Positions 6,210-10,735 of a DNA stretch of 10,735 bases are shown one piece after another. The translations under genes and the position numbers were made by a program. Under the pieces are notes generated by a model that was given only the letters and a program-made list of their open reading frames with translations, did no database searches and was not told where the DNA came from. How positions within the stretch are numbered: the stretch's first letter is position 1; each line of letters starts with the position of its first letter. The stretch comes from Ruminococcus sp. (GTDB taxonomy: Bacteria > Bacillota > Clostridia > Oscillospirales > Acutalibacteraceae), in contig JAFOED010000157.1 of assembly GCA_017380355.1 (NCBI GenBank), forward strand, positions 1 to 10,735, read 5' to 3'.

Positions 6210-6875
6210 TTACTCCTCCCAGCGATAACCCTTGCCCCATACCGTCATAATGTGTACAGGATTTTTCGGGTCTGCTTCAATCTTTTCTCTGAGCCACTTT
6301 ATGTGTACTGTAAGCGTCTGGGTTTCTGACTCGCTATCTATACCCCAGATTGAGTTAAAGAGTCTGTCTTTTGTAAGGGTCTGGCCCTTGTTTTCGATTA
6401 GCATCTTCAGAAGTTCAAACTCCTTTTGGGTCATATCCAAGGTCTTTTCACCTTTTGTTACAGTCTGGGTCACGAGATTAAGCGTAATATCGCCTTCTGT
6501 GAGCTTGTCTTCAGCAAATCTACGCTTAAAAATACCCTTGACTTTTGCAACTAAGATGTCAATATCATACGGCTTCTCGATATAGTCGTCAGCACCTAAA
6601 ATAAGTCCGTTTAATTTATCTTCTTTGCTCACTCTTGCAGTAAGCATAATTATAGGAGTGTTACCATTACTGCGGATTTTTTCGCACACAGCAAAGCCGT
6701 CCATCCCCGGTAAATTTATATCAAGCAAGACAAGCCTTGCCCCGTATTTTTCATACAGGGACAAGGCTTTTTCTCCGTTTTCTGCAGTGCTTACTGTATA
6801 ACCCTCAGCTCTTAAAAAGTCTGTGAGGAGTGTAAGCAGTTCTTTGTTGTCTTCAACGATAAGTATGTCGATCAT
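6210..6875 (-). CDS. OmpR/PhoB-family response regulator
   Basis: This is a DNA-binding transcription factor activated by the adjacent kinase. The receiver domain (about 1-115) has the acidic pocket Glu8/Asp9, phospho-accepting Asp52 in LLDINLP, Thr79 and Lys101. The winged-helix domain (about 126-220) shows MTQKEFELLKMLIENKG (148-164), the recognition-helix region QTLTVHIKWLREKI (186-199) and the terminal wing GKGYRWE. The length of 221 residues is standard. The start is supported by AAGGGTG 5 nt upstream of ATG 6875. It likely regulates its own operon: tandem 9-bp repeats at 11-bp spacing, the footprint geometry of this family, lie upstream of the permease gene at 10581-10600. The gap to the preceding membrane protein gene is 15 bp. 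Confidence 0.94.
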   Translation of the reverse strand: MIDILIVEDNKELLTLLTDFLRAEGYTVSTAENGEKALSLYEKYGARLVLLDINLPGMDGFAVCEKIRSNGNTPIIMLTARVSKEDKLNGLILGADDYIEKPYDIDILVAKVKGIFKRRFAEDKLTEGDITLNLVTQTVTKGEKTLDMTQKEFELLKMLIENKGQTLTKDRLFNSIWGIDSESETQTLTVHIKWLREKIEADPKNPVHIMTVWGKGYRWEE

Positions 6876-6890
6876 ATTATCACCCTTTGA

Positions 6891-7340
6891 TTACACTATA
6901 AAGTTTATCACGCCAAATATTAAATGACAAATCAAAAATACAGTTCCTGCAATAATTGAAAATATATTTTTTCTGTCAACTGCATAAAGCAAAAGTGCAA
7001 GGCTTGGTGGGATGGTTAAATCTAAAATAATAAGTGGATTTACAACACCGCAATAGTACAATATCCACCCTAAATAATACATTATAAGGCATATTGCAGT
7101 TGCGATAATCATAGGTGAAAGTTTCAATTTTTCAGACTTTTTATTGATAAGCAGACACAGTGAAGCTATCATTACAACTTGGCTGATTGAGGCGATTATA
7201 TCTGTTATAGGAGTAACAGACTCTGCTCTTAAAACATCGTTTGGAGCCTGAATGAATGACCACAAAATTGTTGGTATCATCATCAATGCAAATAATATCA
7301 AACCTCCAAAATCAAATCCGAATCTGTATTTTTTTAGCAT
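6891..7340 (-). CDS. Five-helix membrane protein of unknown function
   Basis: I cannot assign a named function. The 149 residues are almost wholly hydrophobic, with segments near 11-31, 46-65, 75-97, 103-120 and 125-148, and short basic turns between them (NKKSEKLK at 66-73). The stretch QAPNDVLRAESVTPITDIIA (31-50), after the first helix, looks like a conserved signature I associate with uncharacterised Firmicutes membrane proteins. There are no catalytic motifs. Start ATG 7340 is chosen because AAAAGGAG lies 7 nt upstream; an upstream in-frame ATG at 7406 would overlap the ABC ATPase gene by about 38 bp and has no comparable site. It lies between the ABC ATPase and the two-component genes with gaps of 28 and 15 bp. 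An accessory or signal-relay role to the transporter is possible but is inferred only from position. Confidence 0.72.
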   Translation of the reverse strand: MLKKYRFGFDFGGLILFALMMIPTILWSFIQAPNDVLRAESVTPITDIIASISQVVMIASLCLLINKKSEKLKLSPMIIATAICLIMYYLGWILYYCGVVNPLIILDLTIPPSLALLLYAVDRKNIFSIIAGTVFLICHLIFGVINFIV

Positions 7341-7368
7341 ATTATGTCTCCTTTTAGAAATAGTCTTA

Positions 7369-8127
7369 TTAGAATCCCATTTCCATAAGCCAGTTATTGA
7401 GTGCACGCTCTCTGTCTCTGAGCGCCTTAGTTACATCAACATTATACTCTCCCTTGATATTACCGTCAACGATAAAGAGTACTCTACTGCATTTTGCGGC
7501 AACTTTTGCGTCGTGAGTAACGAGCATAATTGTTGTACCCTCTGAGTTTAACTTTGAAAGTTCTTCCATAACCTCGTCAGATGATGTACGGTTAAGAGCA
7601 CCTGTAGGCTCATCGGCAAAAATAACACTTGGGTTATTTATCATACTTCTACAGATACACGCACGCTGTAACTGACCGCCTGATACTTCGTTAATATCGT
7701 TGTTAGCGATTTCTTCGATACCGAGCTTTTTCATAAGCTTTAAGCCACGTTCTGTAATCTGTGCACGGCTTTCGTCTGATTTTTTGGACTTTACAGCAGG
7801 AAGAATAATGTTGTCTAATACCGAGAGGTTTTTGAGCATATACATCTGCTGGAAGATAAAGCCCATATCGTCGAGTCGAAGCTGAGCAAGCTCGTTATCA
7901 TTGAGCTTTTCAATATTCTTACCACAGAATTCAACTTCACCTGCGGTCATTCTGTCCATACCGGAAACGGCATAGAGAAGTGTTGACTTACCTGAGCCTG
8001 ATGGGCCCATAACAGCGACCATCTCACCCTCTTCTACTTTGAAGTTTACATTCTTTAAAACGTTGTTCTGTCTTTTGTTTGTGATATATGTTTTACAAAG
8101 GTCTTTTACGTTAAGTACTGTATTCAT
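7369..8127 (-). CDS. ABC transporter ATP-binding protein, MacB/LolD type
   Basis: This is the ATPase partner of the FtsX-like permease encoded 21 bp upstream. The 252 residues contain Walker A GPSGSGKST (41-49), a Q loop in FQQMYML (92-98), the signature VSGGQLQR (148-155), Walker B VIFADEPTGAL (168-178) with Glu173, and the H-loop His205 in VTHDAKVA. Spacing and wording match the MacB/LolD/BceA group rather than importers. The C-terminal tail LRDRERALNNWLMEMGF (236-252) is a short extension after the core domain. AAGGAG lies 7 nt before ATG 8127. Such ATPases power mechanotransmission by FtsX-type permeases, moving peptides, antibiotics or lipoproteins at the outer face of the membrane. Which substrate applies here is unknown; the adjacent two-component genes favour an envelope-stress or antimicrobial-peptide role. 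Confidence 0.92.
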   Translation of the reverse strand: MNTVLNVKDLCKTYITNKRQNNVLKNVNFKVEEGEMVAVMGPSGSGKSTLLYAVSGMDRMTAGEVEFCGKNIEKLNDNELAQLRLDDMGFIFQQMYMLKNLSVLDNIILPAVKSKKSDESRAQITERGLKLMKKLGIEEIANNDINEVSGGQLQRACICRSMINNPSVIFADEPTGALNRTSSDEVMEELSKLNSEGTTIMLVTHDAKVAAKCSRVLFIVDGNIKGEYNVDVTKALRDRERALNNWLMEMGF

Positions 8128-8148
8128 AATTATTCTCCTTACTGTATA

Positions 8149-10521
8149 TTACTCTATATTAGAAGCGTCTGATGACTTGATTGTGTTTGTGTAAATTGAT
8201 GTGAAGAATGCTGCGATAATTGTAACCACTACTACAATAGCAGGATAAAGCAGGAAGATTTCAAATGGTACGATTTCGTAACCTACACCGCCTACAGCAC
8301 CCATAACACCCATAACAGGGTCCATCGCAAGCTTTGTAAGTGGCATACATAAGATTGCTGCGATTGCTGATGCAATAAACGCTACTATTGCAAATCTTAA
8401 AGTATGGTGCCAGATAATAGATTTATTTGAGAAGCCGATTGCTTTCATTAAAGCGATTTCTGACTTTTCGGCTGAAATAAATGAGCGCTCCATCAATACT
8501 GCTATAAGCACTACAATAATGAGTGTAATTAAAAGCACAAGATTCTTTACTGATCTGATAGTATCAGCAGCACCTGTGCAGTCCTTTACAAAATCACTGC
8601 CATTGAAAACCTGCTTTGTATCAAAGATTTCTTTGAGCTGTTCGATTCTCTCTTCAACTTCAGTTTTGCTTAATTCATCATCAAAGTCAACCTGGAAGCC
8701 GAACAAGCTGGAAAGTTCAAGCTTTGATACATCAAAATCTTCGTGAAGTCTGCACACGCTACCAAGCTGGTTGAATGTCTGGAAAAGTGCTGTTACAATA
8801 CAGTCTGTTTCTTTGCCGTCAACGAGTAAGGCTACTGTATCGCCAACACCCACCTCGAGCTTCTCTGCGATAAGATACGACAGAGCAATTTCGTTTTCAT
8901 TTTCAGGCGCTACGCCTTCGCTATAAGTGTAATCACTAGCTTTTGTATCAGGACAATGCTGGAACATAACACCTGTTTTTTTACCGTCACAAATTACTGT
9001 TGTGTTGTACATAGCTTCAACGTGAACTGTACCAGGCATATCGTTTTCTTTAAGTTTTTCTTCAACATCGCTGACAATATTCGCAATAGCCTGCTGTGAA
9101 TCGACCTCTGGGTTCACTGCTCTTCTAGTTTCATCAGAAAGTGTGATATAAGCGTCGCTTTCTGTACAACCCAGCAGGAATAAAAGCTTGTCGCTGTTTA
9201 ATGTGTTTGCTGTGTTTGCGAGAATCATAATCAGAAGCATGAGCATCGCAAAAATAACTGTAACGATGGAATATTTTTTCTTAGAACTTGTGATGTCGTT
9301 TACTGCAAGGAATGCATTTGAACCTAATTTACTTTTGCTCAGTTTCATAAGGCTTTTCTTTTTAAAACGCTCACCGGTCTGACCGTTTCTTACTGCATCA
9401 ATAGCAGAAAGTTTCTTTATTTTTCTTGTGCTACTCCAGCTGAAAAGAAGAGTAATCACAATTACTGCTACGCTACAAAGTGCTGCTACAAAAATTGAGT
9501 TTTCGCTTTCGATGTACATTGATGCGCTTACAGATTTGAGCATCAAATCAGAAAACGGCATACTTGCAACAAAGCCTATTAAAGAACCGACCAGAGTAAT
9601 CGCGAAATACTTTGCAAGATAAAGTGCTCTTATTGAGCTGTTTTTCATACCGATAGCTTTCATAACACCGATTTCTCTGAATTCTTCCGAAATCGTGAAG
9701 CCGATTGTATACTTAAGAACTACAAAAGAAATGATAATCAGGAATATGCCTACGATAAGAAGTAATGCCGCTACAATCATCGACATAATGTAAGTAGTTC
9801 TGATCAAGCTGTCGTCTCCCGGAAATAAAATTCCCTTCTGGTCAGAAATAACAGCTTCAACAGTAGCAACATCAGTAGTGTCTATATAGTAAACACCGCC
9901 TTTGTAGTACTTAGCATCTTCGTCGCTGCACAGGTACTCATAGTCCTCTTCATTCATAACAACTCGTGGGTTACCCATAAAGTCAGAACCAAGAAGAGCA
10001 TCTTTCATTCTGCCTAAATATTCAAACTCTCTTTCTTTTTCGCCAATTATAAGAGTAAATTTGTCGCCAATCTCGAGATTGTTATCTTTTCCGAATGGGC
10101 CCGAAACATATGCTGTACCAGGTTTTACTTCTGTAATGAGCTCATTATCAGGCGAATAATAGTTAAGCTCTGTGTTTTCAACCGACATAAAGAGCGCTGC
10201 TTTGCTTAAGTCGTTAAGACGCTTGCCGTTGACTTCAATGTTTTTACCTGTTGTAACCAGAATTTCTTCTCTGCGGTAATCTGTCACGCAGTCTGCCTCA
10301 TCAAGAGATTCCTTAATCTCTTTACCGTCATTGTCAAGTGCTAAGACATAGTAGTCAGCCATGTCTGCCTTCTCAAAGAATGAATCAAGACCGCTTGTAA
10401 CTGCTAAGATGTTGTTCACGCTGCTTGCCATAAACATAGCAGATAGAATAACAAATATCAGCAGAATTACATTCATTGTTTTCTTTCTTTTCAAATCTCT
10501 TTTAAGAATGTTAAGATACAT
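8149..10521 (-). CDS. FtsX-like ABC permease with two extracytoplasmic domains
   Basis: This is the membrane subunit of the MacB/LolD-type transporter. The 790 residues form two similar halves. The first has a helix at 17-38, an outer domain of about 200 residues (40-244), and helices at 245-270, 300-322 and 343-362. The second has a helix at 418-437, an outer domain of about 215 residues (440-657), and helices at 658-677, 708-728 and 755-775. Each half carries the FtsX coupling motif: EIGVMKAIGMKNSSI (283-297) and EIALMKAIGFSNKSI (688-702). Eight helices with two outer domains set it apart from BceB-type permeases, which have ten helices and one outer domain. Both outer domains have a repeated V-GD-F/V-LL/I--GKE pattern (EIGDKFTLIIGEKE and GVGDTVALLVDGKE), as in MacB-like core domains. 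AAAAGGAG lies 8 nt before ATG 10521. It is the first gene of the seven-gene minus-strand run. Confidence 0.92.
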   Translation of the reverse strand: MYLNILKRDLKRKKTMNVILLIFVILSAMFMASSVNNILAVTSGLDSFFEKADMADYYVLALDNDGKEIKESLDEADCVTDYRREEILVTTGKNIEVNGKRLNDLSKAALFMSVENTELNYYSPDNELITEVKPGTAYVSGPFGKDNNLEIGDKFTLIIGEKEREFEYLGRMKDALLGSDFMGNPRVVMNEEDYEYLCSDEDAKYYKGGVYYIDTTDVATVEAVISDQKGILFPGDDSLIRTTYIMSMIVAALLLIVGIFLIIISFVVLKYTIGFTISEEFREIGVMKAIGMKNSSIRALYLAKYFAITLVGSLIGFVASMPFSDLMLKSVSASMYIESENSIFVAALCSVAVIVITLLFSWSSTRKIKKLSAIDAVRNGQTGERFKKKSLMKLSKSKLGSNAFLAVNDITSSKKKYSIVTVIFAMLMLLIMILANTANTLNSDKLLFLLGCTESDAYITLSDETRRAVNPEVDSQQAIANIVSDVEEKLKENDMPGTVHVEAMYNTTVICDGKKTGVMFQHCPDTKASDYTYSEGVAPENENEIALSYLIAEKLEVGVGDTVALLVDGKETDCIVTALFQTFNQLGSVCRLHEDFDVSKLELSSLFGFQVDFDDELSKTEVEERIEQLKEIFDTKQVFNGSDFVKDCTGAADTIRSVKNLVLLITLIIVVLIAVLMERSFISAEKSEIALMKAIGFSNKSIIWHHTLRFAIVAFIASAIAAILCMPLTKLAMDPVMGVMGAVGGVGYEIVPFEIFLLYPAIVVVVTIIAAFFTSIYTNTIKSSDASNIE

Positions 10522-10562
10522 TGTGTGACTCCTTTTCTGTATTTATTTCTTTCAACGGTCAC

Positions 10563-10600
10563 ATTATATATGAGCAATTATTAAATAATCCTTAAATAAT
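10563..10600 (-). promoter_or_regulatory. Proximal promoter with tandem response-regulator-type repeats
   Basis: On the minus strand the 9-mer ATTATTTAA occurs twice (10600-10592 and 10589-10581), separated by GG, so the period is exactly 11 bp, one helical turn. It is followed by TGC and then a perfect -10 TATAAT (10568-10563), 12 bp downstream of the second repeat. No good -35 hexamer exists at 17 bp; the repeats occupy that place. This is the arrangement of activator-dependent promoters bound by OmpR/PhoB-family dimers. The regulator at 6210-6875 is the obvious candidate. The region is very AT-rich, so chance repeats are the main caution. Confidence 0.6.
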
Positions 10601-10634
10601 TTAATAAATTAAAATTATCACCCGTAACTTTTTT

Positions 10635-10663
10635 ATTATAACTCTTTTGCGATGTTGTCGCAA
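10635..10663 (-). promoter_or_regulatory. Distal promoter with palindrome over its -35
   Basis: On the minus strand TTGCGA (10663-10658) is followed by a 17-bp spacer and a perfect TATAAT (10640-10635), predicting a start near 10628 and a leader of about 107 nt before the permease. The -35 is one arm of a perfect palindrome, TTGCGA-5 bp-TCGCAA (10647-10663), which could be an operator for a dimeric repressor. Because of the symmetry, the opposite strand also carries TTGCGA (10647-10652) followed 17 bp later by TATAAG (10670-10675). Confidence 0.65.
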
Positions 10664-10679
10664 TTAAAATATAAGAAAA

Positions 10680-10719
10680 AAGCACCCGCAATACTCAGCA
10701 AAAGTATCAACGGGTGCTT
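10680..10719 (-). terminator. Intrinsic terminator of an upstream minus-strand gene
   Basis: A perfect 9-bp stem AAGCACCCG (10680-10688) pairs with CGGGTGCTT (10711-10719), with an inner ATACT/AGTAT pairing (10691-10695 with 10703-10707). Read on the minus strand it exits into TTTTTT, so it most likely ends a minus-strand gene lying right of the window and insulates the ABC/two-component operon. The plus-strand exit TTTATTT is weaker. It is unrelated in sequence to the GCGTTGCAG repeat family. Confidence 0.85.
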
Positions 10720-10735
10720 TATTTGTACACTTCTA

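Noticed and set aside
7341..7406. Upstream start at 7406 for the five-helix membrane protein
   Set aside because: It would overlap the ABC ATPase gene out of frame, adds a polar 22-residue stretch and lacks a ribosome site; ATG 7340 has AAAAGGAG at good spacing.
8149..10521. BceAB-RS bacitracin-type module
   Set aside because: The permease has eight helices and two outer domains, not ten helices and one, and the kinase has a sizeable extracellular sensor, so it is not the classical Bce type.

Overview
The window looks like a stretch of chromosome from a low-to-moderate GC member of the Clostridia, probably near the Ruminococcus/Oscillospiraceae group. That placement is an inference. It rests on strong AAGGAG-type ribosome sites, short intergenic gaps, the style of the two-component system and FtsX-type ABC exporter, and a radical SAM gene of the type linked to TatD in Firmicutes. 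I see no tRNA, rRNA, CRISPR array, transposase or phage gene.

Layout. Two genes lie on the plus strand at the left: a SpoU/TrmH-family RNA 2'-O-methyltransferase (178-996) and a ZIP-family metal transporter (1134-1886). Each has a recognisable sigma-A-like promoter, and each is followed by a copy of the same hairpin-terminator repeat. Everything else is on the minus strand. A two-gene ABC-2 transporter (ATPase 3614-2715, permease 2718-1948) converges on the ZIP gene. It has an upstream gap of about 230 bp rich in inverted and direct heptamer repeats, plus a leader hairpin just before the ribosome site.

The right two thirds is a tightly packed seven-gene minus-strand cluster running from 10521 to 3848 and probably read as one operon. 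In order it holds a large FtsX-like permease with two extracytoplasmic domains, its MacB/LolD-type ATPase, a 149-residue five-helix membrane protein of unknown function, an OmpR-family response regulator, a sensor histidine kinase, an ECF-type S component (substrate-binding membrane protein), and a small radical SAM protein. Gaps are 28 bp or less, and one start overlaps the preceding stop. The run ends in another copy of the hairpin repeat. Upstream of the first gene are two candidate promoters. The proximal one has a perfect 9-bp direct repeat at 11-bp period in place of a -35 element, the geometry expected for an OmpR-family regulator. The distal one has its -35 inside a perfect palindrome.

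How the parts may work together (inference). The histidine kinase senses an envelope signal. The response regulator then activates the operon through the tandem repeats, and the FtsX-type ABC machine exports or removes an envelope-active compound. The five-helix protein may be an accessory or sensing subunit. The S component and radical SAM protein look like a self-contained pair, with no ECF ATPase or T component here, that either rides on the operon or uses its own weak promoter. The least explained items are the interspersed terminator repeat, the promoter architecture at 10563-10663, and the coupling of the radical SAM/S-component pair to a two-component/ABC operon.
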